Under the pieces are notes generated by a model. It worked only from the letters and a program-made list of their open reading frames with translations. It was not told the DNA's origin and ran no database searches. From Streptomyces chromofuscus (lineage in GTDB: Bacteria > Actinomycetota > Actinomycetes > Streptomycetales > Streptomycetaceae): 64,000 nucleotides of DNA. Below are positions 16,704 through 26,031 of the stretch, one piece after another (position 1 is the stretch's first letter; every line of letters starts with the position of its first letter). Both the position numbers and the translations under genes were made by a program. Where the stretch lies: positions 6,203,501-6,267,500 of the forward strand of contig NZ_CP063374.1 in NCBI RefSeq assembly GCF_015160875.1, written 5' to 3'.

Positions 16704-16955
16704 GACGGCCTCCTCGGCCCTGGCCCCCCCGGGGAGGCCGGTGCGGGTGTCACCCCGGCGTCGACGGCGTCGACCGGCCGGTGCGGGCGCCGGGCGGTCC
16801 GGCTCCGCCCGAGCCAACGATCACCACTGGGGCGGGTCACTGGCGCGGCCGCGCACCCGTGAAGCGCTTTGACGCATTTCACCCTCGGCGGGGACGGGGT
16901 GGCGCCCCGCGCGACGGCCACCGGGACCGAGGAGGTGCCCGGCGGCCCGAACAGG

Positions 16956-16961
16956 CAGGAT
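16956..16961 (+). promoter_or_regulatory. Possible leaderless -10 (CAGGAT) before the LLM gene
   Basis: CAGGATGGAGGCATGG occurs here and again before the arginine deiminase gene (22629). CAGGAT six bases before ATG fits the -10 position of a leaderless transcript, whereas GGAGG is too close to the ATG to be a ribosome-binding site. Inference only. Confidence 0.35.
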
Positions 16962-16967
16962 GGAGGC

Positions 16968-17891
16968 ATGGATCTTCGAATCTTCACCGAGCCCCAGCAG
17001 GGGGCGACCTACGACACCCTGCTCACCGTCGCGAAGGCCACCGAGGACCTGGGCTTCGACGCCTTCTTCCGCTCCGACCACTACCTGAAGATGGGGTCCG
17101 TGGACGGCCTGCCCGGCCCCACCGACGCCTGGATCACCCTCGCCGGACTGGCCCGCGAGACCAAGCGCATCCGGCTCGGCACACTGATGACCGCCGGCAC
17201 CTTCCGACTGCCCGGCGTGCTCGCCATCCAGGTCGCACAGGTCGACCAGATGTCCGGCGGCCGGGTCGAACTCGGGCTGGGCGCGGGCTGGTTCGAGGAA
17301 GAGCACACCGCGTACGGCATCCCCTTCCCGAAGGAGAAGTTCGGCCGTCTCGAGGAGCAGTTGGAGATCGTCACCGGACTGTGGGCGACGGAGGTCGGCC
17401 GGACCTTCGACTTCCACGGCACGTACTACGAGCTCACGGACTCGCCCGCGCTGCCCAAGCCGGCCCAGCCCAAGATCCCGGTTCTCATCGGCGGCCACGG
17501 CGCGACCCGCACGCCCAGGCTGGCCGCGCGGTACGCCGACGAGTTCAACATGCCGTTCGCCTCCGTCGAGGACAGCGAGCGGCAGTTCGGCCGGGTCCGC
17601 GCCGCCGCGGAGGAGGCGGGCCGCAAGGGTGACGACCTCGTCTACTCCAACGCCCTCGTCGTCTGCGTCGGCAGGGACGACCAGGAGGTCGCCCGCCGTG
17701 CCGCCGCGATCGGCCGCGAGGTCGACGAACTGAAGCTCAACGGCCTGGCGGGTTCCCCGGCCGAGGTCGTGGACAAGATCGGCCGCTACGCCGAGATCGG
17801 CTGCAGCCGTGTCTACCTCCAGCTCCTCGACCTCCACGACCTGGACCACATGGAGCTGATCTCCGCGGAGGTCCAGTCCCAGCTGTCGTAA
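16968..17891 (+). CDS. LLM-class F420-dependent oxidoreductase
   Basis: 307 residues from ATG 16968. It is a luciferase-like TIM barrel of the F420 subgroup: MDLRIFTEPQQGATYDTLLT, the FRSDHY strand near residue 38, LGLGAGWFEEEHTAYGIPFP (about 99-118) and VLIGGHGATRTPRLAARYAD (about 168-187). Members use reduced F420, less often FMN, to reduce or oxidise small molecules. No biosynthetic partner gene is adjacent, so the substrate is unknown. An in-frame upstream extension has no similarity. The gene may be read leaderlessly (separate entry). Confidence 0.88.
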   Translation: MDLRIFTEPQQGATYDTLLTVAKATEDLGFDAFFRSDHYLKMGSVDGLPGPTDAWITLAGLARETKRIRLGTLMTAGTFRLPGVLAIQVAQVDQMSGGRVELGLGAGWFEEEHTAYGIPFPKEKFGRLEEQLEIVTGLWATEVGRTFDFHGTYYELTDSPALPKPAQPKIPVLIGGHGATRTPRLAARYADEFNMPFASVEDSERQFGRVRAAAEEAGRKGDDLVYSNALVVCVGRDDQEVARRAAAIGREVDELKLNGLAGSPAEVVDKIGRYAEIGCSRVYLQLLDLHDLDHMELISAEVQSQLS

Positions 17892-18510
17892 CCGGCGGAC
17901 ATGCCTGAGGCAGGACCCCGCACCCGGCCCGTCGCCGAGCCGAGCCGAGCCGAGCCGAGTCGAGCCGGGCTGGTCGCCGAGCCGGCCGCGCCGCCGGCCC
18001 CGTCGCCGCGCCCGGCCCGTCGCCGCGCCCGCACCCGCCCCGCTCCTGCCGCCCCATCTCGGCTCGGACGCGAGACCCGCGCCGACGGCGAGCGCGGCGG
18101 CGGACAGGGCGAGGAACGCGACGGCGGGGCCGACGCACGCGGGGACGCCGGCGCCGGGCAGCTCTCGCCCGGACGCGGTCACAGCGGCGCCGCGAGGACC
18201 AGCGACCCCGCCCACGACGCGACGGTGGGGCAGACGGAGGCCGAACCACCGCTCGCCACAGACGCCGAGCCGAGCGGCGCCGGCCCCTCGAGCCGTGACG
18301 GAACCCACCCCTCCGGTCACACGGCCCTGCCACAGCCGAGCCCGGCCGAGTCCCGCCAAGTCCCCGGCCGAGTCCCGCCAAGTCCCCCGCCGAGCCCCGC
18401 CGAGCCCCGGCCGAGCGGAAATCCCCAGGTGATCCGGCCGACTTGTCTGTACGTTGTCAGGGACCCGCGGGCGTGTCCCCGCACTTCGGCACCCTTCCGA
18501 GGCAATCACC
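17892..18510. other. 619-bp low-complexity intergenic region
   Basis: The region holds two clusters of short direct repeats: gagccgagccgagccgagtc near 17937-17966, and gagtcccgccaagtccc / gagccccgccgagccccgg near 18346-18420. It must contain the hen1-pnkp promoter. One minus-strand frame here encodes a short hydrophobic run (VGPAVAFLALSAAALAVGAG), but the frame continues through repeats and neighbouring genes, so I do not call a gene. Confidence 0.5.
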
Positions 18511-19992
18511 GTGTTCCTGACGATCAGTACCACCGGCACCCCCGAACGCCCCGCGACCGACCTCGGGTACCTGCTGCACAAGCACCCCGACAAGGCGCAG
18601 GCGTTCTCCACCTCCTACGGCAAGGCGCACGTCCTCTACCCCGAGGCCGACGCCGAACGCTGCACGGCGGCGCTGCTGCTGGAGGTGGACGCGGTGGCAC
18701 TGGTCCGGCGCGGCAAGGGCAAGGGCCGGGGCGGCGCACCCGACGCGGCACTGGCGCAGTACGTCAACGACCGCCCGTACGCGGCGTCCTCCCTGCTCGC
18801 CGTCGCGCTGAGCGGCGTCTTCTCCAGCGCGATGCGCGGGGTGTGCGCCGCCCGCCCCGAACGCGCCGCCGAGCCGCTTCCGCTGCGCGTGGAGGTGCCC
18901 GCACTGCCCGCCCGCGGCGGCCCCGGCCTCGTCCACCGTCTCTTCGAGCCGCTGGGCTGGACGGTGACCGCCGAACCCGTGGCGCTGGACACCGAGTTCC
19001 CCGAGTGGGGCGACTCGCGGTACGTGCGTCTCGTCCTGGAGTCCTCGCGGCTCACCCTGGCGCGCGCCCTGCGCCACCTCTACGTCCTGCTCCCTGTCCT
19101 CGACGACGCCAAGCACTACTGGGTCTCCTCCGACGAGGTCGACAAGCTGCTGCGGGCCGGCGAGGGCTGGCTGCCCGACCACCCGGAGCAGAAGCTGATC
19201 ACCAGCCGTTACCTCTCGCGCCGCTGGTCGCTGACCCGTCGGGCGATGGAGCGACTGGAGCTCGTGCGGCTGGCGGAGGCCGACGACAGCGAGGTGGAGG
19301 ACATCGACAACGCGGTCGAGGCCGAGACGGAGGAGGCCGAGAAGCCGACGCCGCTCGCCGTGCAGCGGCGGGAGGCGATCGTGGCCGCGCTCCAGGAGTC
19401 GGGTGCCGCACGGGTCCTCGACCTGGGCTGCGGCCAGGGCCAGTTGGTGCAGGCGCTGCTCAAGGACGCGCGCTTCACCGAGATCGTCGGCGTCGACGTG
19501 TCGGTGCGCGCGCTCACCATCGCCTCCCGGCGGCTGAAGCTGGACCGCATGGGCGAGCGGCAGGCCGCGCGGGTGAGGCTCGTCCAGGGCTCGCTCGCCT
19601 ACACGGACAAGCGCCTCAAGGGCTACGACGCCGCCGTGCTCAGCGAGGTGATCGAGCACGTCGACCTGCCCCGGCTGCCCGCCCTGGAGTACGCGGTGTT
19701 CGGCGCCGCCCGCCCCCGCACGGTGCTCGTGACCACCCCCAACGTCGAGTACAACGTCCGCTGGGAGACCCTCCCGGCCGGGCACGTCCGGCACGGCGAC
19801 CACCGCTTCGAGTGGACGCGTGCCGAATTCCGCCGGTGGGCGCTGACCGTCGCCGAACGGCACGGTTACGAGGTGGAGTTCCGGCCGGTCGGGCCGGACG
19901 ACCCCGAGGTGGGACCGCCCACGCAGATGGCCGTCTTCTCGATGAGCACGGCCGGTACCGCTGTCACCGCGAAGGAGGAGAAGGCCGCATGA
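18511..19992 (+). CDS. hen1: Hen1-type 3'-terminal RNA ribose 2'-O-methyltransferase
   Basis: 493 residues from GTG 18511, where the family start FLTISTTG occurs. The N-terminal half (about 1-250) is the bacterial Hen1 domain that works with Pnkp. The C-terminal half (about 280-475) is the methyltransferase: SAM site RVLDLGCGQGQLVQALL, then SEVIEHVDLPRL, whose Glu-Glu-His with a later His (GHVRHGDHRFEW) make the metal site. It adds a 2'-O-methyl group to the 3' end of cleaved RNA before ligation, protecting repaired tRNA from renewed cutting. It overlaps pnkp by ATGA, the conserved pair. Confidence 0.94.
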   Translation: MFLTISTTGTPERPATDLGYLLHKHPDKAQAFSTSYGKAHVLYPEADAERCTAALLLEVDAVALVRRGKGKGRGGAPDAALAQYVNDRPYAASSLLAVALSGVFSSAMRGVCAARPERAAEPLPLRVEVPALPARGGPGLVHRLFEPLGWTVTAEPVALDTEFPEWGDSRYVRLVLESSRLTLARALRHLYVLLPVLDDAKHYWVSSDEVDKLLRAGEGWLPDHPEQKLITSRYLSRRWSLTRRAMERLELVRLAEADDSEVEDIDNAVEAETEEAEKPTPLAVQRREAIVAALQESGAARVLDLGCGQGQLVQALLKDARFTEIVGVDVSVRALTIASRRLKLDRMGERQAARVRLVQGSLAYTDKRLKGYDAAVLSEVIEHVDLPRLPALEYAVFGAARPRTVLVTTPNVEYNVRWETLPAGHVRHGDHRFEWTRAEFRRWALTVAERHGYEVEFRPVGPDDPEVGPPTQMAVFSMSTAGTAVTAKEEKAA

Positions 19993-22529
19993 CCGTCGAC
20001 ACCCCCGGGCGCACCCTGCCCGTCACCGACCTCTCCCTCGTGGTCCTCGTCGGCGCCTCCGGCTCCGGCAAGTCCACCTTCGCCCGCCGGCACTTCAAGC
20101 CCACCGAGGTGATCTCCTCCGACTTCTGCCGGGGCCTGGTCTCCGACGACGAGAACGACCAGAGCGCGACCCGGGACGCCTTCGACGTCCTGCACTACAT
20201 CGCCGGCAAGCGGCTCGCCGCCGGCCGCCGCACGGTCGTCGACGCGACCAGCGTGCAGCCGGACGCCCGGCGGCAGCTGGTCGAGCTCGCCCGGAAGTTC
20301 GACGTGCTACCCATCGCCATCGTCCTCGACGTGCCCGAGGAGGTGTGCGCCGAGCGCAACGCGGCCCGCACCGACCGGGCGGACATGCCGCGACGCGTGA
20401 TCCAGCGGCACGTCCGCGAGCTCCGCCGCTCCCTGCGTCACCTGGAGCGCGAGGGCTTCCGCAAGGTGCACGTGCTGCGCGGGACGGCGGAGGTGGAGAG
20501 CGCCACCGTCGTCACCGAAAAGCGTTTCAACGACCTCACCCACCTCACCGGCCCGTTCGACATCGTCGGTGACGTCCACGGCTGCGCCGCCGAACTGGAG
20601 GCGCTGCTCGGGAAGCTGGGCTACGTCGACGGGGTGCACCCCGACGGCCGTACGGCGGTCTTCGTCGGCGACCTCGTCGACCGCGGCCCGGACAGCCCGG
20701 GCGTGCTGCGCCGCGTGATGTCGATGGTGCGGTCCGGCGACGCGCTCTGCGTGCCCGGCAACCACGAGAACAAGTACGGGCGGTACCTGCGCGGCCGCAA
20801 GGTCCAGCACACCCACGGGCTCGCCGAGACCATCGCGCAGATGGAGGGCGAGAGCGAGGAGTTCAGACAGGAAGTACGGGAGTTCCTCGACGGGCTGGTC
20901 AGCCACTACGTCCTCGACGGCGGCAAGCTGGTCGTCTGCCACGCCGGTCTGCCGGAGAAGTACCACGGCCGCACCTCCGGCCGGGTCCGCAGCCACGCCC
21001 TGTACGGCGACACCACCGGGGAGACCGACGAGTTCGGGCTGCCGGTGCGCTACCCGTGGGCCGAGGACTACCGCGGCCGGGCGGCCGTGGTCTACGGCCA
21101 CACCCCGGTCCCGGAGGCCACCTGGCTGAACAACACGATCTGCCTCGACACCGGCGCCGTCTTCGGCGGCAAGCTCACCGCGCTGCGCTGGCCGGAGCGG
21201 GAACTGGTCGACGTACCGGCCGAGCGGGTCTGGTACGAGCCGACGAAGCCGCTGCGCTCCGAGGCGCCGGGCGGGCAGGACGGACGGCCGCTGGACCTGG
21301 CGGACGTGCACGGCCGGCGGGTCGTGGAGACCCGGCACGCCGGGCGGATCGGCGTCCGTGAGGAGAACGCGGCGGCGGCACTCGAGGTGATGAGCCGTTT
21401 CGCGGTCGACCCTCGGCTGCTGCCCTACCTTCCGCCGACCATGGCTCCCACGGCCACCTCGCACCGGGACGGTTTCCTGGAGCACCCGGCCGAGGCCTTC
21501 GCCCAGTACCGGGACGACGGCGTGGAGCGCGTCGTGTGCGAGGAGAAGCACATGGGCTCGCGGGCGGTGGCGCTGGTGTGCCGGGACGCGGAGGCGGCGC
21601 GCAAGCGGTTCGGCGTGGACGGTCCCACCGGGTCGCTCTACACCCGCACCGGCCGCCCCTTCTTCGACGACGACTCGGTCACCGAGGAGATCCTGGGACG
21701 GCTCAGGTCGGCGGTCGAGTCGGCGGGCCTGTTCGCGGAACTCGACACCGAGTGGCTGCTGCTCGACGCGGAACTGATGCCGTGGTCGCTGAAGGCGTCC
21801 GGGCTGCTGCGCAGTCAGTACGCCGCGGTCGGCGCCGCTTCCGGCGCCGTGTTCCCGGGGGCGGTGGCCGCCCTGGAGGGCGCGGCGGCCCGCGGCGTCG
21901 ACGTCACCGGCCTGCTCGCCCGCCAGCGCGAACGGGCGGCCGAGGCTGCGGCGTTCACGGCGGCGTACCGGCGCTACTGCTGGACCACGGACGGCCTGGA
22001 CGGCGTACGCCTGGCACCGTTCCAGGTCCTCGCCGTACAGGGCCGCAGCCTCGCCGCCCTGCCGCACGACCAGCAGCTCGCCCTGCTCGACCGCCTCGTC
22101 GAGCACGACGGCACCGGTCTCCTTCAGACCACCCGGCGGCTGTACGTCGACACCGGCGACCCCGAGTCGGTGCGGGCCGGCGTCGACTGGTGGCTGGAGA
22201 TGACCGGCCGGGGCGGCGAGGGCATGGTCGTCAAGCCGCTCGGCGCGCTGGTGCGCTCGGAGCAGGGCCGCCTCGTGCAGCCCGGCATCAAGTGCCGCGG
22301 CCGTGAGTACCTGCGGATCATCTACGGTCCCGAGTACACGCGCCCGGACAACCTGGCCCGCCTGCGCTCGCGGTTCTTGAACCACAAGCGGTCGCTGGCG
22401 CTGCGGGAGTACGCGCTCGGCCTGGAGGCCCTGGACCGGCTGGCCGAGGGGGAGCCGCTGTGGCGGGTGCACGAGGCGGTGTTCGGGGTGCTGGCTCTCG
22501 AGTCGGAGCCGGTGGACCCGCGGCTGTAG
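19989..22529 (+). CDS. pnkp: Polynucleotide kinase-phosphatase/ligase of bacterial RNA repair (Pnkp)
   Basis: 846 residues, coupled to hen1. Three modules are visible: a 5' kinase with P-loop GASGSGKST (about 22-30); a 2',3'-phosphatase of the metallophosphoesterase type with GDVHGC (about 195), GDLVDRGPDS and GNHE; and a C-terminal ligase-like adenylyltransferase with the nucleotidyl motif EEKHMGSRA, its Lys at about residue 520. With Hen1 it heals and seals tRNA cut by ribotoxins such as colicin-type or PrrC-like nucleases. Length matches known Pnkp (about 850). All catalytic motifs are intact. Confidence 0.95.
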   Translation: MTVDTPGRTLPVTDLSLVVLVGASGSGKSTFARRHFKPTEVISSDFCRGLVSDDENDQSATRDAFDVLHYIAGKRLAAGRRTVVDATSVQPDARRQLVELARKFDVLPIAIVLDVPEEVCAERNAARTDRADMPRRVIQRHVRELRRSLRHLEREGFRKVHVLRGTAEVESATVVTEKRFNDLTHLTGPFDIVGDVHGCAAELEALLGKLGYVDGVHPDGRTAVFVGDLVDRGPDSPGVLRRVMSMVRSGDALCVPGNHENKYGRYLRGRKVQHTHGLAETIAQMEGESEEFRQEVREFLDGLVSHYVLDGGKLVVCHAGLPEKYHGRTSGRVRSHALYGDTTGETDEFGLPVRYPWAEDYRGRAAVVYGHTPVPEATWLNNTICLDTGAVFGGKLTALRWPERELVDVPAERVWYEPTKPLRSEAPGGQDGRPLDLADVHGRRVVETRHAGRIGVREENAAAALEVMSRFAVDPRLLPYLPPTMAPTATSHRDGFLEHPAEAFAQYRDDGVERVVCEEKHMGSRAVALVCRDAEAARKRFGVDGPTGSLYTRTGRPFFDDDSVTEEILGRLRSAVESAGLFAELDTEWLLLDAELMPWSLKASGLLRSQYAAVGAASGAVFPGAVAALEGAAARGVDVTGLLARQRERAAEAAAFTAAYRRYCWTTDGLDGVRLAPFQVLAVQGRSLAALPHDQQLALLDRLVEHDGTGLLQTTRRLYVDTGDPESVRAGVDWWLEMTGRGGEGMVVKPLGALVRSEQGRLVQPGIKCRGREYLRIIYGPEYTRPDNLARLRSRFLNHKRSLALREYALGLEALDRLAEGEPLWRVHEAVFGVLALESEPVDPRL

Positions 22530-22546
22530 CCGGCCGCCTCCGGTGT

Positions 22547-22575
22547 GCCGGCCCGCGTCCTGGACGCGGGCCGGC
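22547..22575 (+). terminator. Hairpin after pnkp
   Basis: GCCGGCCCGCGTCC and GGACGCGGGCCGGC form a perfect 14-bp stem separated by a single T, 18 bp after the pnkp stop. There is no T-run, as is common for Streptomyces terminators. Confidence 0.7.
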
Positions 22576-22640
22576 CCGGTGTCAGGGGCGGCCCCGCAGA
22601 AACGGGGGTGAACAGGAGCGCGAATGGTCAGGATGGAGGC

Positions 22641-23864
22641 ATGGGATTCCATGTCGACTCCGAGGCCGGGCGGCTGCGCCGCGTCATCCTGCACCGGCCC
22701 GATCTAGAGCTCAAAAGGCTCACCCCCAGCAACAAGGACGCCCTGCTCTTCGACGACGTCCTGTGGGTGCGCCGGGCGCGCGCCGAGCACGACGGCTTCG
22801 CCGACGTGCTGCGCGACCGCGGCGTCACCGTCCACCTGTTCGGCGAGCTGCTCACCGAGGCCCTGGAGATCCCGGCGGCGCGGACGCTCGTACTGGACCG
22901 GGTCTTCGACGAGAAGGAGTACGGCCCGCTGGCCACCGACCACCTCCGTGCGGCCTTCGAGGCGCTGTCCACCCGGGAGCTGGCCGAGGCGCTGGTCGGC
23001 GGGATGACCAAGCGGGAGTTCCTGGACGCGCACGCGGAGCCGACCTCGGTGCGCTTCCACGTCATGGACCTCGACGACTTCCTGCTCGACCCGCTGCCCA
23101 ACCACCTCTTCACCCGGGACACCTCCGCCTGGATCTACGACGGCGTGTCCATCAACGCCATGCGCTGGCCCGCCCGGCAGCGCGAGACCGTGCACTTCGA
23201 GGCGATCTACCGGCACCACCCGCTCTTCCGGGACGAGGGGTTCCACATCTGGTCCGAGGGGCAGGCCGACTACCCGTCGACCATCGAGGGCGGGGACGTG
23301 CTCGTCATCGGCAACGGCGCCGTGCTCATCGGCATGAGCGAGCGGACCACCCCGCAGGCCGTCGAGATGCTGGCGCACAAGCTGTTCGCCGCGGGCTCCG
23401 CGGAGACGATCGTGGCCCTCGACATGCCCAAGCGGCGGGCGCTGATGCACCTCGACACCGTGATGACCATGGTCGACGGCGATGTGTTCACCCAGTACGC
23501 CGGGCTCGGCATGCTGCGCTCCTACACCATCGAGCCGGGCGTCGGCGAGAAGGAGCTGAAGGTCACCGACCACCCGCCGGAGCACATGCACCGCGCGATC
23601 GCCGCCGCGCTCGGGCTCAGCGAGATCCGGGTCCTCACCGCCACCCAGGACGTGCACGCCGCCGAGCGCGAGCAGTGGGACGACGGCTGCAACGTGCTCG
23701 CCGTCGAACCGGGCGTGGTCGTCGCCTACGAGCGGAACTCCACCACCAACACGCATCTGCGCAAACAGGGCATCGAGGTGATCGAGATCCCGGGCAGCGA
23801 GCTGGGGCGGGGACGGGGCGGCCCGCGCTGCATGAGCTGTCCGGTCGTACGGGATGCCGTATAG
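22641..23864 (+). CDS. arcA: Arginine deiminase
   Basis: 407 residues from ATG 22641; a possible leaderless -10 (CAGGAT) lies six bases upstream. It shows the amidinotransferase-superfamily guanidine-group fold: GFHVDSEAGRLRRVILHRP at the start, FTRDTSAWIYDGV, the EGGDVLVIGNG strand with the catalytic Glu/Asp, HLDTVMTMVDGDVF with the catalytic His, and C-terminal GGPRCMSCPV with the nucleophilic Cys. It converts arginine to citrulline and ammonia, and ornithine carbamoyltransferase follows. No carbamate kinase or arginine/ornithine antiporter gene is in the window, so the full fermentative pathway is not encoded here. Confidence 0.93.
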   Translation: MGFHVDSEAGRLRRVILHRPDLELKRLTPSNKDALLFDDVLWVRRARAEHDGFADVLRDRGVTVHLFGELLTEALEIPAARTLVLDRVFDEKEYGPLATDHLRAAFEALSTRELAEALVGGMTKREFLDAHAEPTSVRFHVMDLDDFLLDPLPNHLFTRDTSAWIYDGVSINAMRWPARQRETVHFEAIYRHHPLFRDEGFHIWSEGQADYPSTIEGGDVLVIGNGAVLIGMSERTTPQAVEMLAHKLFAAGSAETIVALDMPKRRALMHLDTVMTMVDGDVFTQYAGLGMLRSYTIEPGVGEKELKVTDHPPEHMHRAIAAALGLSEIRVLTATQDVHAAEREQWDDGCNVLAVEPGVVVAYERNSTTNTHLRKQGIEVIEIPGSELGRGRGGPRCMSCPVVRDAV

Positions 23865-23937
23865 AGCGCGAAGGGAGCGCGACGGGAGCGTGATGCCGTG
23901 CGGAACCGGATGCCGCGCGAACGGCCCGGGCCGCGGT

Positions 23938-23966
23938 TTGCATACAAATGCTGAATGTCGTATAGA
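23938..23966 (+). promoter_or_regulatory. Strong promoter of argF, possible ArgR overlap
   Basis: TTGCAT (23938-23943), a 17-bp spacer and TATAGA (23961-23966) make one of the best promoter matches in the window, about 38 bp before the argF start. The AT-rich spacer acaaatgctgaatgtcg contains TGAAT-like half-sites as in arginine boxes, so ArgR control is possible. Confidence 0.55.
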
Positions 23967-24004
23967 CTTCCAGTGTCCCCGTCCCCGTGTCTTCTGGAGC
24001 GCCC

Positions 24005-25012
24005 ATGGCGACAGTCCCGACCGCCCTCGCAGGCCGCCACTTCCTCAAGGAGCTCGACTTCACCGAGCGGGAGTTCCTCGGCCTGGTCGAGCTGGCCGCC
24101 GAGCTGAAGGCCGCGAAGAAGGCCGGGGCCGAGACCCAGTATCTGCGGGGCCGCAACATCGCGCTGATCTTCGAGAAGACGTCGACCCGCACCCGCTGCG
24201 CGTTCGAGGTCGCCGCCGCCGACCAGGGCGCCTCGACGACCTACCTCGACCCCGCCGGTTCGCAGATCGGGCACAAGGAGTCGGTGAAGGACACCGCGCG
24301 CGTGCTGGGCCGGATGTACGACGGGATCGAGTACCGCGGGGACAGCCAGGCCAAGGTGGAGGAACTGGCGGCGTACGCCGGCGTCCCCGTCTTCAACGGC
24401 CTCACCGACGACTGGCACCCCACGCAGATGCTCGCCGACGTCCTCACCATGACCGAGCACGGCGCCGTCCCGCTCAGGCAGACCGCGTTCGCCTACCTCG
24501 GCGACGCCCGCTTCAACATGGGCAACTCCTACCTGGTCACCGGCGCCCTGCTCGGCATGGACGTGCGGATCGTCGCCCCCAAGTCCTACTGGCCCGCCCA
24601 GGAGATCGTCGACCGGGCCCGCGCGCTCGCCGAGGCCGGCGGCGCGCGGATCACCCTCACCGAGGACGTGACCGAGGGCGTCCTCGGCGCCCACTTCGTC
24701 GCCACCGACGTCTGGGTCTCCATGGGGGAGCCCCAGGACGTCTGGGACGAGCGGATCACCGCGCTCGCCCCCTACGCCGTGACCACGGACGTGCTGCGCG
24801 CCACCGGCAACCCGAACGTGAAGTTCCTGCACTGCCTGCCCGCCTTCCACGACCTCGGCACCAAGGTCGGCCGCGAGATCCACGAGCGGCACGGACTGGA
24901 CTCGCTGGAGGTCACCGACGAGGTTTTCGAGTCGGCCCACTCGGTCGTCTTCGACCAGGCGGAGAACCGGCTGCACACCATCAAGGCGGTCCTGGTCGCC
25001 ACCCTGGGGTGA
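24005..25012 (+). CDS. argF: Ornithine carbamoyltransferase
   Basis: 335 residues from ATG 24005 with TCTGGAGC upstream. The carbamoyl-phosphate site EKTSTRTRC lies near residue 58, the hinge and ornithine region at DDWHPTQMLADVLTM, and the catalytic HCLPAFHD near residue 278. It forms citrulline from ornithine and carbamoyl phosphate, or works in reverse after arginine deiminase. It follows arcA by 140 bp but has its own promoter. The catabolic name arcB is possible; sequence alone does not separate the two roles. The position next to arcA favours catabolic use, the ArgR-like promoter anabolic control. Confidence 0.92.
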   Translation: MATVPTALAGRHFLKELDFTEREFLGLVELAAELKAAKKAGAETQYLRGRNIALIFEKTSTRTRCAFEVAAADQGASTTYLDPAGSQIGHKESVKDTARVLGRMYDGIEYRGDSQAKVEELAAYAGVPVFNGLTDDWHPTQMLADVLTMTEHGAVPLRQTAFAYLGDARFNMGNSYLVTGALLGMDVRIVAPKSYWPAQEIVDRARALAEAGGARITLTEDVTEGVLGAHFVATDVWVSMGEPQDVWDERITALAPYAVTTDVLRATGNPNVKFLHCLPAFHDLGTKVGREIHERHGLDSLEVTDEVFESAHSVVFDQAENRLHTIKAVLVATLG

Positions 25013-25336
25013 GCCGTCCCTGTTCCGACCGTGCCTGATCAGGCCTTCTGCTGACCGGCGGCCCGGAGCCACCCCTTCCGGAGCCACTGCGGGACCGACC
25101 CCGTCGCACCCGCACCACCAGAAACAAGCACCACCCGCATGCCCCGCATCAAGTCCCCCGCCCTCCTGGTGGCCGCATCCGGCGCCGACCGCGAGGGCCA
25201 CGGCCTCGGGCCCTGTCGTCAGACTCCCGCCTGCCCGGCGACCCCTGGCACGCACGCTCGCCGCGTTGCCGAACCGCCCACGTGGCTCCGCCACGAGGGA
25301 TCGGCCACGGGCGCCGCAACTCGCGCATGAACCGGG
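25013..25336. repeat. Intergenic region carrying a common Streptomyces repeat
   Basis: No gene is supported in these 324 bp. From about 25206 to 25325 the sequence (ggccctgtcgtcagactc ... ctcgccgcgttgccgaac ... cgtggctccgccacgag) resembles an intergenic repeat found many times in Streptomyces chromosomes, probably derived from IS ends; this is from memory. cgtggctccgccacg is a local hairpin. Confidence 0.45.
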
Positions 25337-25810
25337 TCACGACGCCGGACGCGGACGGCACTGCGGCTGACGCTGACGCGGTACCACAGGCAGTCTGAAC
25401 CACACCGCCTTGCCGGAGCCGGTGGGGCGGTGACCGCACGACGCGCTCAGCGTGCGGATCAGCAGCAGACCGCGCCCGTGCTCCTGCCAGAGGTCGGGCT
25501 CGCGGTCCGCGGGACGCGTGAGGTTGCCGGGCGGCACCGGGTCGGGGTCGTGCACCTCGACCTTGCAGCCGGTCGGCAGCAGCTCCACGACCAGCTCTAT
25601 CGGGGCGTCGCCCGCGGTGTGCTCCACGGCGTTGGCGACCAGCTCGGCGGTGAGCAGTTCGGCGGTGTCGATGTCGGCGCCGTGCTCCAGCTCCGCGAAC
25701 GCCGAACGGACCAGCGCGCGGGCCGCGGGTACGGCCGCCGCGGAGTGCGGCAGCGTGATGCGCCAGGAGGCGGGGGCGGAGGGGCGTTCGTGCAAGGCTG
25801 GTCCGTTCAT
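25337..25810 (-). CDS. Anti-sigma-type HATPase (RsbW-like regulatory ATPase)
   Basis: 157 residues from ATG 25810. It is a GHKL ATPase of the Streptomyces RsbW-like group: N-box LLTAELVANAVEHTAGD (about 54-70), G1-like VHDPDPVPP, then EHGRGLLLIRTLS as G2 and GKAVWFRLPV at the end. Hundreds of such single-domain proteins occur in Streptomyces, some holding sigma factors, most of unknown partner. No sigma or STAS gene is adjacent; the SigB-type sigma factor at 34767-35633 and the Rsb operon are candidates for interaction. Kinase activity is inferred from intact motifs. Confidence 0.82.
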   Translation of the reverse strand: MNGPALHERPSAPASWRITLPHSAAAVPAARALVRSAFAELEHGADIDTAELLTAELVANAVEHTAGDAPIELVVELLPTGCKVEVHDPDPVPPGNLTRPADREPDLWQEHGRGLLLIRTLSASCGHRPTGSGKAVWFRLPVVPRQRQPQCRPRPAS

Positions 25811-26031
25811 GGCGCAGGCGTGTCCTGAGTGCCGAGGGAGTCAGGCCGTCCTGCTTTCAACCTGAGGAATGGTACGGCGCCTTTCGGCGGGGTCTCACGA
25901 CGGGCACCGCCCGGGACCTTCGGCCCGGTGAGGGAGGCTTACCCGGGTGAACGGCGGGCTTTGCCCGGGTGCTCCCGTTGTTACCGCCTTATTGACGTCC
26001 GGTGACCTCTGTGACGCGACTGCACCTCTGT

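Noticed and set aside
17737..18381. Minus-strand frame with a hydrophobic run in the 17.9-18.5 kb gap
   Set aside because: One possible membrane-like stretch, but no start signal, no family and long simple-repeat sections; treated as non-coding.
17901..22529. Very long rightward open frame (about 1540 codons) across the repeat region, hen1 and pnkp
   Set aside because: It runs out of frame through hen1 and only becomes the true pnkp frame at 19989; the upstream part has no domain similarity and is a product of high GC content.
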